Source: Niveibacterium microcysteis
GTDB lineage: Bacteria; Pseudomonadota; Gammaproteobacteria; Burkholderiales; Rhodocyclaceae
Reading direction: 5' to 3'
DNA: 64,000 nucleotides
Assembly: GCF_017161445.1 (NCBI RefSeq)
Contig: NZ_CP071060.1
Coordinates: forward strand, 1,054,001-1,118,000
Positions 7,728 to 16,767 of this stretch are shown here, in pieces. The position numbers were made by a program, and so were the translations under genes. The notes under the pieces were generated by a model. That model made no database searches. It saw only the letters and a program-made list of their open reading frames with translations, and had not been told where the DNA came from. Positions within the stretch are counted from its first letter, which is position 1; each line of letters starts with the position of its first letter.

Positions 7728-10394
7728 TCAGGCAACCTTCTTGCCGCCCTTCTTGGCAGCCACCGGAGCGGCTTCCGTCTCTTCTTCGCGTTCGTACGCT
7801 TCGACGTAGGCGCGACCGTAGTAGCTGTCGAGCAGGATCTGCTTGAGTTCGCTGATCAGCGGGTAGCGCGGGTTGGCGCCGGTACATTGATCGTCGAACG
7901 CATCTTCGGCCAGCTTGTCGACCTTGGCCAGGAAGTCGGCTTCGGACACGCCAGCAGCCTGGATCGATGCCGGGATGTTGAGGGTCTTCTTCAGGCCATC
8001 AACCCACTCGACCAGCTTCTCGACACGCTCATGGTCACGCGACGCTTCGATGCCGAGGTGACGGGCGATCTGGGCGTAACGGGCAACGCTCTTCGGACGG
8101 TCGTACTGCGAGAACGCAGCCTGCTTGGTCGGGATGTCGACCGCGTTGTAGCGGATGACGTTCGAGATCAGCAGTGCGTTGGCCAGACCGTGAGCGATGT
8201 GGAACTCGGCACCCAGCTTGTGCGCCATCGAGTGGCAAACACCCAGGAAGGCGTTGGCAAACGCGATACCGGCGATGGTCGCGCCGTTATGCACTTGCTC
8301 GCGGGCCTTCGGATCCTTGGCGCCATTCTCGTAAGCGGAGGGCAGGTAGTCCTTCAGCAGCTTGAGCGCTTGCAGGGCCTGTGCATCCGAGTACTCGTTG
8401 GCCATGATCGACACATAGGCTTCGAGCGCGTGGGTCACAGCGTCGATACCACCGAAGGCGGTCAGCGACTTGGGCATGTTCATGACCAGGTTCGCGTCGA
8501 CGATCGCCATGCTCGGCGTCAGTTCGTAGTCGGCGATCGGGTACTTCACGCCGGTCACTTCGTCGGTCACGACGGCAAACGGGGTGACTTCCGAGCCGGT
8601 ACCCGAGGTCGTCGGCACGGCAACCATCATCGCCTTGACGCCCAGCTTCGGGAACTTGTAGATGCGCTTGCGGATGTCCATGAAGCGCAGCGCCAGGTCT
8701 TCGAACGCGACTTCCGGATGCTCGTACATCACCCACATGATCTTCGCAGCGTCCATCGGCGAACCGCCGCCCAGCGCCAGGATCACGTCCGGCTGGAAGG
8801 CGTTGGCCAGCGACAGGCACTTGCGCACGACGGCCAGTGTCGGGTCGGCAGCCACTTCGAAGAACACTTCGACTTCCATGCCCAGGCTCTTGAGCAGGCG
8901 AACCGGCTCATCGACATAACCGTTTTCGAACAGGTAACGGTCGGTCACGATCAGGCAGCGCTTCTTGCCCTGCAGGTCGTCAAGGGCGAACGGCAGACAG
9001 CCGCGGCGGAAGTAGATCGACTTCGGAAGTTTGTGCCACAACATGTTCTCGGCTCGCTTCGCAACGGTTTTCTTGTTGATCAAGTGCTGGGGACCGACGT
9101 TCTCGGAGATCGAGTTGCCGCCCCACGAACCGCAACCCAGCGTCAGCGAGGGTGCAAGCCGGAAGTTGTAGAGGTCACCGATACCGCCTTGCGACGACGG
9201 GGTGTTGATCAGGATACGAGCGGTCTTCATCTTGTCGCCGAAGTGGCGGATGCGATCCTGCTGCAGATCCTGGTCGGTGTAGAGGGCCGAGGTGTGGCCG
9301 ATACCGCCCATGGTGACCAGTGCGACAGCCTTGTCGCAGGCGTCGTAGAAGTCCTTGGCGCGGTACATGCCCAGACACGGCGACAGCTTCTCGTGTGCGA
9401 AGGCTTCTGCGTCGTTGATGTCGGTCACTTCGCCGATCAGCACCTTGGTGAAGGGCGGCACGGTGACGCCGGCCATCTCGGCGATCTTGATCGCGGACTG
9501 GCCAACGATAGCTGCGTTCAGGTGACCATCAACCAGGATGACCTTGCGGACAGCCTCGGTTTCCTTCTTGCTCAGCATGTAGCCGCCGTGGTGGGCGAAA
9601 CGCTCACGCACTGCGTCGTACACCTTGTCGACGACGATCACGGACTGCTCGGATGCGCAGACGACGCCATTGTCGAAGGTCTTCGACATCAGGATCGACG
9701 CGACGGCGCGCTTGATGTCGGCGGTTTCGTCGATCACGGCCGGGGTGTTGCCCGCGCCGACGCCGATCGCCGGCTTGCCGGACGAGTAGGCTGCCTTGAC
9801 CATGCCGGGGCCGCCGGTGGCAAGGATCAGGTTGATTTCCGGGTGACGCATCAGCGCGTTCGACAGCTCAACCGTCGGCTCGTCGATCCAGCCGATGATG
9901 TCCTTCGGGGCGCCGGCGGCAACTGCTGCATCCAGCACCAGCTTGGCTGCGTAGCAGGTGGCCTTCTTGGCGCGGGGGTGCGGCGAGAAGACGATACCGT
10001 TGCGGGTCTTCAGTGCGATCAGCGCCTTGAAGATGGCGGTCGAGGTCGGGTTGGTGGTCGGGACGATGCCGCAGATGATGCCGATCGGTTCGGCGATCGT
10101 CATGATGCCGAATTCCGGCTCTTCGTCCAGCACGCCGCAGGTCTTCTCGTCCTTGTACTTGTTGTAGATGTACTCGGATGCGAAGTGGTTCTTGATGACC
10201 TTGTCTTCCAGGATGCCCATGCGGGTTTCCTCGACGGCCATCTTCGCCAGCGGGATGCGCGCATCGGCGGCGGCCAGCGCTGCGCTGCGGAAGATCAGGT
10301 CAACTTGCTCTTGGGAGAAACTGGCGAACTTCTGCTGGGCAGCCTTTACTCGAACCAAGAGGGCGTCGAGCTCGGCGACATTCGTAACGGTCAT
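7728..10394 (-). CDS. adhE: Bifunctional acetaldehyde-CoA/alcohol dehydrogenase AdhE
   Basis: AdhE reduces acetyl-CoA to acetaldehyde and then ethanol, consuming two NADH; it is a hallmark of anaerobic fermentation. The N-terminal half is an aldehyde dehydrogenase with the catalytic cysteine in NGVVCASEQS (about residue 246). The C-terminal half is an iron-dependent alcohol dehydrogenase with GGGSPMDAAK, DAVTHALEAY and the metal-binding CHSMAHKLGAEFHIAHG segment. It is 888 aa, close to the usual 870-890, and ends in a lysine- and alanine-rich tail (AAKKGGKKVA). It is monocistronic, with a terminator downstream and a candidate FNR promoter upstream. Confidence 0.97.
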   Translation of the reverse strand: MTVTNVAELDALLVRVKAAQQKFASFSQEQVDLIFRSAALAAADARIPLAKMAVEETRMGILEDKVIKNHFASEYIYNKYKDEKTCGVLDEEPEFGIMTIAEPIGIICGIVPTTNPTSTAIFKALIALKTRNGIVFSPHPRAKKATCYAAKLVLDAAVAAGAPKDIIGWIDEPTVELSNALMRHPEINLILATGGPGMVKAAYSSGKPAIGVGAGNTPAVIDETADIKRAVASILMSKTFDNGVVCASEQSVIVVDKVYDAVRERFAHHGGYMLSKKETEAVRKVILVDGHLNAAIVGQSAIKIAEMAGVTVPPFTKVLIGEVTDINDAEAFAHEKLSPCLGMYRAKDFYDACDKAVALVTMGGIGHTSALYTDQDLQQDRIRHFGDKMKTARILINTPSSQGGIGDLYNFRLAPSLTLGCGSWGGNSISENVGPQHLINKKTVAKRAENMLWHKLPKSIYFRRGCLPFALDDLQGKKRCLIVTDRYLFENGYVDEPVRLLKSLGMEVEVFFEVAADPTLAVVRKCLSLANAFQPDVILALGGGSPMDAAKIMWVMYEHPEVAFEDLALRFMDIRKRIYKFPKLGVKAMMVAVPTTSGTGSEVTPFAVVTDEVTGVKYPIADYELTPSMAIVDANLVMNMPKSLTAFGGIDAVTHALEAYVSIMANEYSDAQALQALKLLKDYLPSAYENGAKDPKAREQVHNGATIAGIAFANAFLGVCHSMAHKLGAEFHIAHGLANALLISNVIRYNAVDIPTKQAAFSQYDRPKSVARYAQIARHLGIEASRDHERVEKLVEWVDGLKKTLNIPASIQAAGVSEADFLAKVDKLAEDAFDDQCTGANPRYPLISELKQILLDSYYGRAYVEAYEREEETEAAPVAAKKGGKKVA

Positions 10395-10508
10395 TACAAT
10401 GCTCCTGCATCAAGGGGAATCGGGCGCAGTGTCGGGGGAGCCTTCGGGATCCACGCGGGGATGTGCGCGTATCGGTTGGCGGCAGCGGCCTGCGTATGTT
10501 TTCCGCGG

Positions 10509-10549
10509 AGTATAAGGATCGTGCAGAAAATGAATATGATCTAGGTCAG
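10509..10549 (-). promoter_or_regulatory. Candidate FNR/Anr-activated promoter of adhE
   Basis: Read on the minus strand, CTGAC-ctag-ATCAT (10549-10536) matches the FNR/Anr consensus at 7 of 10 positions and is a near-palindrome. A TATACT -10 hexamer lies at 10514-10509. The predicted start near 10502 puts the site centre at about -40.5, very close to the class II optimum of -41.5. The 5' leader would be about 108 bases. Anaerobic control of adhE fits its function, but this is sequence inference. Confidence 0.5.
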
Positions 10550-10656
10550 TCGCTGTGGCGCCGCAGCAATCCTCGTCAAATAAGCAGCGCCGCAGCCCTC
10601 AGGCACTTCGCGCCGGCAAAGGTTCCGGCCTCATCAAACGCCAGGGAGTCGGGAGC

Positions 10657-11433
10657 ATGGATCTTCAACTCGACGGGCTGCGACTGCATGTCCGCAAAGA
10701 GGGTAACGGCCCCTGTGTGACGCTGTTGCACGCGCTGGGTGCGAACCACGCGATCTGGGACGCGCAGGCCGAAGCGCTGGCGCAGCGTTTCACCGTGCTG
10801 CGGCCGGACTTGCGCGGACATGGCCGCAGCGATGCGCCGGCGGGTGCCTACAGCCTTGATATGCTGGCGGGAGACATCGTGGCGATGTGGGACGCACTGC
10901 ATGTCGAGCAAAGCCATGTGGTCGGGATTTCGCTCGGCGGCTTCATCGCGCAGCACCTCGCGCTGGGGTGGCCGGAGCGTATCGGTCGCCTGGTGCTGGC
11001 GGACACATCCAGCGGTTACCCGCCTGAGGCGGCCGCCCAGTGGCCGGCGCGGATCCGGACGGTGCTCGAAGAGGGTTTGCACGGGCTGGTGCCGGCGACC
11101 CTGGAGCGCTGGTTTACCGCACCCTATCGCGAACGCCACGCCGAGCGCGTCTGCGAGATCGGCCGCATCATCGAAACGACCCCGCGCCAGGGCTATGCGG
11201 GCTGCTGCCACGCCATTGCGGGGCTCGCCACGACCGACCGTCTATCGCAGATCGCGACGCCGGCACTCGTGCTGGTTGGCGAGCAGGATGTCGGCACACC
11301 GGTGTCGATGGCTCGAACCTTGGCCGAGGGTATTCCGGGGGCCGAACTGCGCGTGATCGAACAGGCCGCGCACCTCTCGAACGTCGAGCAACCGGCGGTG
11401 TTCAATCGCCTGCTGCTCGACTTTCTGCGCTAG
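10657..11433 (+). CDS. Alpha/beta hydrolase, 3-oxoadipate enol-lactonase-like
   Basis: This is a 258-aa alpha/beta-hydrolase. The nucleophile elbow GISLGG is at about residues 89-94 and the oxyanion-side LLHALGANHAIWD at about 22-34. The acid is probably in LVLVGEQDVGTP and the histidine in EQAAHLSNVEQP. The layout resembles PcaD (beta-ketoadipate enol-lactone hydrolase), but no other protocatechuate gene lies nearby, so the substrate is open. The ATG at 10657 with GGGAG before it is preferred over the GTG at 10555, which would add a non-conserved basic leader. It is divergent from adhE and convergent with parA. Confidence 0.8.
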   Translation: MDLQLDGLRLHVRKEGNGPCVTLLHALGANHAIWDAQAEALAQRFTVLRPDLRGHGRSDAPAGAYSLDMLAGDIVAMWDALHVEQSHVVGISLGGFIAQHLALGWPERIGRLVLADTSSGYPPEAAAQWPARIRTVLEEGLHGLVPATLERWFTAPYRERHAERVCEIGRIIETTPRQGYAGCCHAIAGLATTDRLSQIATPALVLVGEQDVGTPVSMARTLAEGIPGAELRVIEQAAHLSNVEQPAVFNRLLLDFLR

Positions 11434-11445
11434 CCAGTCGGGTGC

Positions 11446-12228
11446 TCAGGTGGCGGCGCGCCGCCCCTGCAGCGAGTCGTAAAGCGCGGTGAACTCCTTG
11501 GCCAGCTTGTGGCTGGGGTCCAGGTGGATCATCGGTTTGGCCTGTTCGTGCGACTCGCGGATCTTCACGCTCGCTGACAGGAAGCTGGTCAGTACCGGCA
11601 GACCTTCCTGCTGGAGTTCCTGAACGATGCGCTGCGGCAGCGCGGCACGCGGCTGGAACTGATTCACGACGATGCCCTCGATTTCGAGATCCTCGTTGTG
11701 GTCGGACTTCAGCTCGGTCACGTTCTCCAGTAGCGCGTACAAGGCCCGGCGCGAGAAGTCGTCGCAGTCAAAAGGGATCAGGCAGCGCTGCGCGGCGATC
11801 AGCGCGGAGCGGGTGTAGAAATTGAGCGCCGGCGGCGTGTCGATGAACACCATGTCGTAGTCGTCGGCCAGCTCGTCGAGCGCGTCGCGCAGCTTGTAGA
11901 TCTTGTAGCGCGACTCGAGCTTGCTCATCAGCTCTTCCAGCGCGGGTGCCGACGGCAGGATGTCGAGCCGCTCGAACGGCGTGCGGTGGACATAGCTTTC
12001 GACGCGGTCGTTCAGCAGGCGCAGACGCAGGGTCTGGTCAAACATGTCGGCGAGCGTCTTCTCCAGCGTGTCGGCCGCCTTGCCCATCAGGTAATGCGTG
12101 CTGTTGCCTTGCGGATCCAGGTCGACGACCAGTGTCCGTTTGCCGCGGCTGGCGGCGATGGCGGCCAGGTTGCAGGTAATCGTGGACTTGCCCACGCCCC
12201 CTTTTTGGTTGAACACGACGCGTCGCAC
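11446..12228 (-). CDS. ParA-family ATPase (orphan)
   Basis: This 260-aa deviant-Walker-A ATPase starts VRRVVFNQKGGVGKST. The KGGVGKST P-loop with its signature lysine is at residues 9-16, followed by DLDPQGN (about 41-47) and the Walker B-like MVFIDTPPALN. The GTG at 12228 has AAGGA 7 bases upstream, whereas the longer frame to 12327 adds unconserved sequence. Such short proteins segregate plasmids, chromosomes or protein cargo on a DNA or membrane matrix. There is no ParB, parS-like repeat or replication gene beside it, so chromosome partitioning by the usual par pair is not supported. The cargo is unknown. Confidence 0.85.
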   Translation of the reverse strand: MRRVVFNQKGGVGKSTITCNLAAIAASRGKRTLVVDLDPQGNSTHYLMGKAADTLEKTLADMFDQTLRLRLLNDRVESYVHRTPFERLDILPSAPALEELMSKLESRYKIYKLRDALDELADDYDMVFIDTPPALNFYTRSALIAAQRCLIPFDCDDFSRRALYALLENVTELKSDHNEDLEIEGIVVNQFQPRAALPQRIVQELQQEGLPVLTSFLSASVKIRESHEQAKPMIHLDPSHKLAKEFTALYDSLQGRRAAT

Positions 12229-12467
12229 AATGGAATCCTTGTCTGATTGGTGCACCACGGCATTGTGCCAAAAGCACAGGTGATGGGGCAGGGCGATATG
12301 GGGTTTGACTGGGGGGTCTGACAGCAATTTCCGTTTGATGTAGTTTTACAAACGCGAAGCAACCGAAATTTGTGAAACTCAGTTACTCTTTTCACGTTCG
12401 GCGTGAATTGCCCGAATTCCAAGAACAGAATGCGGACCAAGAGTCCGGCACAAAAATCAGGAGGTGG

Positions 12468-13589
12468 ATGGTGAGGCGCAGTCTTAACGCGCTGTTCGTG
12501 GCGCTGACCCTTGGGGGGATTGCTCCGCAGGCAGGGGCCGAAGATCTGGTGGTACTTCAGGTTGCGCCGGGCGCGACGAAGGAAGGCAGTGTCGGCTGGC
12601 AGATCCAGATGGGGGCCAAGAGCTGGTTCGATGAAGTCAACGTCCGCGGCGGCGTTGGCGGCAAGCAGATCAAGCTGATGGCGGTGGATGAGGGTGCGGA
12701 TATCTCCGCGCAAACGAAGGCGCTGATCAAGGAGCACCAGCCCGCCGCCCTGTTTGGCACCGTTGGTGCCGCGGCTGTGCAGAAGCTTGTGGCCGACAAG
12801 GTGCTCGACAGCGCCCAGGTTCCGCTGGTTGGCCCGCGCACTGGCGCTGGTTTCATCGCGAACGACAAGGCGGCGTCGATGGTCTTCCTGACGCGCCCGA
12901 GCTACGCGGATGAAATCGACAAGGTCATGAAGCAGCTGGCGACGATCGGCATCCGCAAGTTCGTCGTTTTCTACTCGGAAGACCAGGCGGGTCTTGAGTA
13001 CCGGGACCTGGCAAAGTCGGTGGCCGCGAAGCAGGGGCAAACCGTCGAGGCCGCGGTTGCACAGCCGAAAGAGCTCAACAAGATCGCCGCGCTGGCCGAC
13101 GCCGTGCTTGAGAAGGAGCACCAGGCCGTGTTGCTGGCGGTTGAGGCGCCGGCTGCTGCCGCCTTCGTCAAGCGTTATCGCGAGCAGGGTGGCGCAGGTC
13201 AGCTGGTGGGTCTCTCCACGGTTGAAGGCGTGCGCTTGTCGGAGCTTGCCGGTGCCAAGGCTGCGCGTGGCGTAGCACTCGTGCAGGTCGCGCCGAATCC
13301 GCGCAATGAGGCGTACGCGGTGGTGCGTGAATTCACGACCAACTACCGCAAGTACGGCCCCTACACCGAGGAGCCGACGCAGGCGATGATGGAAGGCTAT
13401 CTCGCCGCCAAGGTCGTCACCGAAGGCCTCAAGCGTGGCGGCGGCAAGGCTGGCCTGGCGCGCGGCATCGCGAGCATGTCCGGCTACGACGTTGGCGGCC
13501 TGAGCTACACCTTCGGCAGTGCGTCGCGCAGTGGCGCGAAGTACATCGAGATGTCGGTGATTGACCGCGAAGGGCGCGTGACGCGCTAA
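12468..13589 (+). CDS. LivK-type branched-chain amino acid ABC substrate-binding protein
   Basis: This is a periplasmic-binding-protein type I (leucine-binding family, PF13458-like) protein of about 373 aa. The signal peptide is clear: RRSLNALFVALTL followed by cleavage after AGA. Family features include LVVLQVAPGATKEGSVGWQ, an NDKAASMVFLTRPSY segment and YAVVREFTTNYRKYG. AGGAGG at 12459-12464 lies 3 bases from the ATG at 12468 and 6 bases from the GTG at 12471, so initiation at the GTG is also plausible. No livHMGF permease or ATPase genes adjoin it. It may serve a transporter elsewhere or act in sensing. Confidence 0.85.
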   Translation: MVRRSLNALFVALTLGGIAPQAGAEDLVVLQVAPGATKEGSVGWQIQMGAKSWFDEVNVRGGVGGKQIKLMAVDEGADISAQTKALIKEHQPAALFGTVGAAAVQKLVADKVLDSAQVPLVGPRTGAGFIANDKAASMVFLTRPSYADEIDKVMKQLATIGIRKFVVFYSEDQAGLEYRDLAKSVAAKQGQTVEAAVAQPKELNKIAALADAVLEKEHQAVLLAVEAPAAAAFVKRYREQGGAGQLVGLSTVEGVRLSELAGAKAARGVALVQVAPNPRNEAYAVVREFTTNYRKYGPYTEEPTQAMMEGYLAAKVVTEGLKRGGGKAGLARGIASMSGYDVGGLSYTFGSASRSGAKYIEMSVIDREGRVTR

Positions 13590-13613
13590 CGCGCTAAACG
13601 CTATCCAGACGTG

Positions 13614-13641
13614 AAAACGGCGACCCGCGGGTCGCCGTTTT
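13614..13641. terminator. Bidirectional terminator
   Basis: A perfect palindrome, AAAACGGCGACCC / GGGTCGCCGTTTT around a short GC centre, lies between the convergent LivK-type gene and the Cache-domain gene. A-runs and T-runs at the two ends allow it to work in both directions. Confidence 0.9.
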
Positions 13642-13660
13642 GTTTGTGGATCTGCGTTGC

Positions 13661-14110
13661 TCAGTCGTTCAGCGTCGCCAGCAGCACCACGTCGCCCTGG
13701 CGCTTCACCAGTGCGGCCTCGCGGCGTTCGGCGCGGGTCATCGGGCTGCGCGTCTTGTAATACACCCAGCCTTCACCGCTCGCGTTGGCAACCTGCAGCG
13801 CATCCACGAACAGGTAGTTGCCGTGGGTGTCTTTCAGATCCAGCACGTTACGACCGACGCGCTGGGGTTGGGTTGGGTCGGCGACGACGTTGCCGGCCAT
13901 GTCCAGCACCAGCACGCGCGTCGCGCCAGCATGGAGCGGGCTGTTGGCCTTCTGCAGGCTCTTTACGAGCGCCTCGTTGCCGTTGCTGGCCGCGTAACGG
14001 GTGGCACGATCCATCGCGGCCTGTGCGTCCTCCTTGGTGGCTTGCGGCTTGAAAGACACCGCGGCTGCTGCGGCGCCGATGATGACAAGTCCGATTAGGC
14101 TGCTCTTCAT
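13661..14110 (-). CDS. Exported single-Cache-like protein
   Basis: This is a 149-aa protein with an N-terminal hydrophobic signal or anchor (SSLIGLVIIGAAAAAVSF). The rest resembles a stand-alone small Cache sensor domain: VLVLDMAGNVVADP, VGRNVLDLKDTHGNYLFVDAL, GEGWVYYKTRSP. In chemoreceptors such domains bind small ligands such as acetate or pyruvate in the periplasm. No transmitter domain follows, so it would act as a free periplasmic ligand binder or through a partner. The ATG at 14110 follows a GGGAGAATCGT stretch. The domain call rests on pattern recognition only. Confidence 0.7.
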   Translation of the reverse strand: MKSSLIGLVIIGAAAAAVSFKPQATKEDAQAAMDRATRYAASNGNEALVKSLQKANSPLHAGATRVLVLDMAGNVVADPTQPQRVGRNVLDLKDTHGNYLFVDALQVANASGEGWVYYKTRSPMTRAERREAALVKRQGDVVLLATLND

Positions 14111-14420
14111 TACGATTCTCCCGAGTCTGATTACCGCACGTTCTTCGACGTGTAACTGTTACAACGGCACTTGCCATTTCCTACTTTAGGGTGATATGTG
14201 CCGCGTGGCGTACCGGCCATGACGCACTGCGGTAGAATCGCGCCGAACGTACTGCTACGTCCTTCCCCCCAGCGTTGTCCGATCGGGACAACGGCTTGCC
14301 GGTGTGTATCCGGAGGTCTGCTCCGCACCGGTGTCACGTGCAGCACGCCCAGTGTCGTCAGCCCCACCCAGAGTGGCTGCGGCGGGCATTGCATTCAGAC
14401 AATCACGCGAGGCAAGAACA
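14111..14420. other. Divergent intergenic region upstream of maeB
   Basis: This 310-base gap between two divergent genes contains no convincing gene. The frame upstream of maeB is open but shows no coding signature. A TAGAAT hexamer at 14233-14238 could be a rightward -10, but no good -35 is visible at the right distance. Confidence 0.5.
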
Positions 14421-16715
14421 ATGGACAAGGATTTCGTCGCTGCGGCGCTCGACTATCACCGCTATCCCACGCCCGGTAAAATCTCGGTCACGCCGACCAA
14501 GGGGCTGACCAACCAGCGCGATCTTGCGCTTGCGTATTCGCCCGGCGTCGCAGCCGCGTGCGAGGCCATCGTGGCGGACCCGGCCCAGGCAGCAGAGCTG
14601 ACATCGCGCGGCAACCTCGTCGGCGTCATCACCAACGGCACCGCCGTTCTTGGCCTTGGCAACATCGGCCCGCTCGCCGGAAAGCCGGTGATGGAAGGCA
14701 AGGGCTGCCTGTTCAAGAAATTCGCCGGCATTGATGTGTTCGACATCGAGCTCAACGAGAACGATCCCGACAAGCTGATCGACATCATCGCGGCGCTCGA
14801 ACCCACGCTGGGCGGCATCAATCTCGAAGACATCAAGGCGCCCGAATGCTTCTATGTCGAGCAGAAGCTGCGCGAGCGGCTGAACATCCCGGTCTTCCAC
14901 GACGACCAGCATGGCACTGCGATCATTTCCACTGCGGCGCTGATCAACGGGCTGGAGGTGGTTGGCAAGCGCATCGACGAGGTGAAGCTGGTCTGCTCCG
15001 GCGCAGGTGCCGCTGCAATCGCCTGCATGGACTTGATGTGCCGCCTCGGTCTGCGGCGCGAGAACGTGTACGTCTGCGATTCGAAGGGCGTCATCTGGCG
15101 TGGGCGCGACGCGACGATGGAGCCGAACAAGGCCCGCTACGCGCAGGAGACCAGCGCGCGGACGCTGGCCGAGGTCATCGAGGGGGCGGACGTTTTCCTC
15201 GGCTTGTCCACGGCTGGCGTGCTGAAGCCGGAAATGGTCGCCAAGATGGCGCCGCGCCCGTTGATCTTCGCGCTGGCAAACCCGACGCCCGAGATCATGC
15301 CGGAGGAGGCCAAGGCGGTTCGGCCGGACTGCATCATTGCGACCGGTCGTTCGGACTATCCGAACCAGGTGAACAACGTGCTGTGCTTCCCGTTCATCTT
15401 CCGCGGTGCGATGGACGTTGGGGCTACGCGCATCACCGACGAGATGAAGCTGGCGTGTGTGCGAGCCATCGCCGAACTCGCGCGCGCAGAGCAGAGCGAC
15501 GTGGTAGCGATGGCCTACGGCGGCGCGGAGCTGCGCTTCGGTGCCGACTACCTGATCCCGAAGCCCTTTGACCCGCGGCTGATCGTGCGGATTGCGCCGG
15601 CGGTGGCCAAGGCGGCCATGGACTCCGGGGTTGCCACGCGCCCGCTCGCCGACATGGATGCCTACGTCCAGCATCTGACCGAGTTTGTGTACCACTCGGG
15701 CATGGTGATGAAGCCCGTCTTCAATGCGGCCAAGCGCGTAGCCGCCAACCGCAAGCGGGTGGTGTATTGCGAGGGTGAAGACGAGCGCGTGCTGCGTGCG
15801 GTACGCGTCGTGGTCGATGAAAACCTGGCGCACCCGATCCTTGTCGGGCGCCCCGCGGTGATCGAAAAGCGTATCGAGCGCTTCGGCCTGAACCTGACGC
15901 TCGGCCGAGACTTCGAGGTGGTGAACCCCGAGTCCGACCCACGCTATCGCGACCTCTGGCAACGCTACTACCGCCGCATGTCGCGCGACGGCGTAACGCC
16001 CGATATCGCCAAGGCCGAACTGCGCCGCGACACCACGCTGATCGGCTGCATGCTGCTGGATAAGGGCGACGCCGATGCGCTGGTCTGCGGTACCTACGGC
16101 GCCTACGAGAACCACCTGCGCCGCGTGTCCGACATCATCGGCCTGCGCACCGGTGCGAAGCTGTTCGCGGCGATGAACCTGCTGCTGCTGCCGGCACGCA
16201 TGATGGCGATCACGGATACCTACGTGAACGAAAGCCCGGACGCCGAAGAGATTGCCGAGATCACCCGCATGGCGGCGGAAGAGCTGCGCCGTTTCGGCAT
16301 CGAACCGCGTGCGGCGCTACTGTCGCATTCCAGCTTTGGAAGCTCGCGCTCCGCCTCGGCGCGCAAGATGCGTGCTGCGCGCGAGCGCCTTGCCGAGCTC
16401 GCGCCCGAGCTTGAGGCGGATGGCGAAATGCACGGTGACGCAGCGCTGTCGCCGGAGATCCGCGAGCGGGTGCATCCGGAATCGACGCTGAAGGGTGAAG
16501 CGAACCTGCTCGTGATGCCCAACCTCGATGCGGCTAACATCGCGTTCAACCTGCTCAAGATGTCTGGCGGTGACGGCGTCACGGTTGGCCCGATCCTGCT
16601 CGGCGCGGCCAAGGCAGTGCACATCCTGACGCCCTCGGCGACCGTGCGGCGTCTGGTAAATATCACCGCCCTCGCGGTGGTGGATGCGGCCGCAGCGACG
16701 GTGCGCGACCGCTAA
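14421..16715 (+). CDS. maeB: NADP-dependent malic enzyme (MaeB type)
   Basis: The enzyme decarboxylates malate to pyruvate with NADP reduction. The 764-aa protein has the typical MaeB hybrid layout. The N-terminal malic enzyme domain (about 1-430) has [30 protein letters not shown] and an NAD(P)-fold around [13 protein letters not shown]-terminal phosphotransacetylase-like domain (about 430-764) has [14 protein letters not shown] and [16 protein letters not shown]. The C-terminal part is regulatory in characterised MaeB and usually lacks Pta activity. The start is the ATG at 14421, giving [16 protein letters not shown]. Confidence 0.96.
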   Translation: MDKDFVAAALDYHRYPTPGKISVTPTKGLTNQRDLALAYSPGVAAACEAIVADPAQAAELTSRGNLVGVITNGTAVLGLGNIGPLAGKPVMEGKGCLFKKFAGIDVFDIELNENDPDKLIDIIAALEPTLGGINLEDIKAPECFYVEQKLRERLNIPVFHDDQHGTAIISTAALINGLEVVGKRIDEVKLVCSGAGAAAIACMDLMCRLGLRRENVYVCDSKGVIWRGRDATMEPNKARYAQETSARTLAEVIEGADVFLGLSTAGVLKPEMVAKMAPRPLIFALANPTPEIMPEEAKAVRPDCIIATGRSDYPNQVNNVLCFPFIFRGAMDVGATRITDEMKLACVRAIAELARAEQSDVVAMAYGGAELRFGADYLIPKPFDPRLIVRIAPAVAKAAMDSGVATRPLADMDAYVQHLTEFVYHSGMVMKPVFNAAKRVAANRKRVVYCEGEDERVLRAVRVVVDENLAHPILVGRPAVIEKRIERFGLNLTLGRDFEVVNPESDPRYRDLWQRYYRRMSRDGVTPDIAKAELRRDTTLIGCMLLDKGDADALVCGTYGAYENHLRRVSDIIGLRTGAKLFAAMNLLLLPARMMAITDTYVNESPDAEEIAEITRMAAEELRRFGIEPRAALLSHSSFGSSRSASARKMRAARERLAELAPELEADGEMHGDAALSPEIRERVHPESTLKGEANLLVMPNLDAANIAFNLLKMSGGDGVTVGPILLGAAKAVHILTPSATVRRLVNITALAVVDAAAATVRDR

Positions 16716-16767
16716 AACGCAGCTGGGCGGCATCAAGCATGCCGCCCGCTTTCGCAAGGAGATTCGC

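Noticed and set aside
7887-10544. Plus-strand 885-codon open frame opposite adhE
   Set aside because: The sequence is the antisense of adhE and shows no domain, only His/Arg/Val-rich shadow composition.
14403-16115. Minus-strand 570-codon frame opposite maeB
   Set aside because: It is an antisense shadow of maeB with no family motifs.
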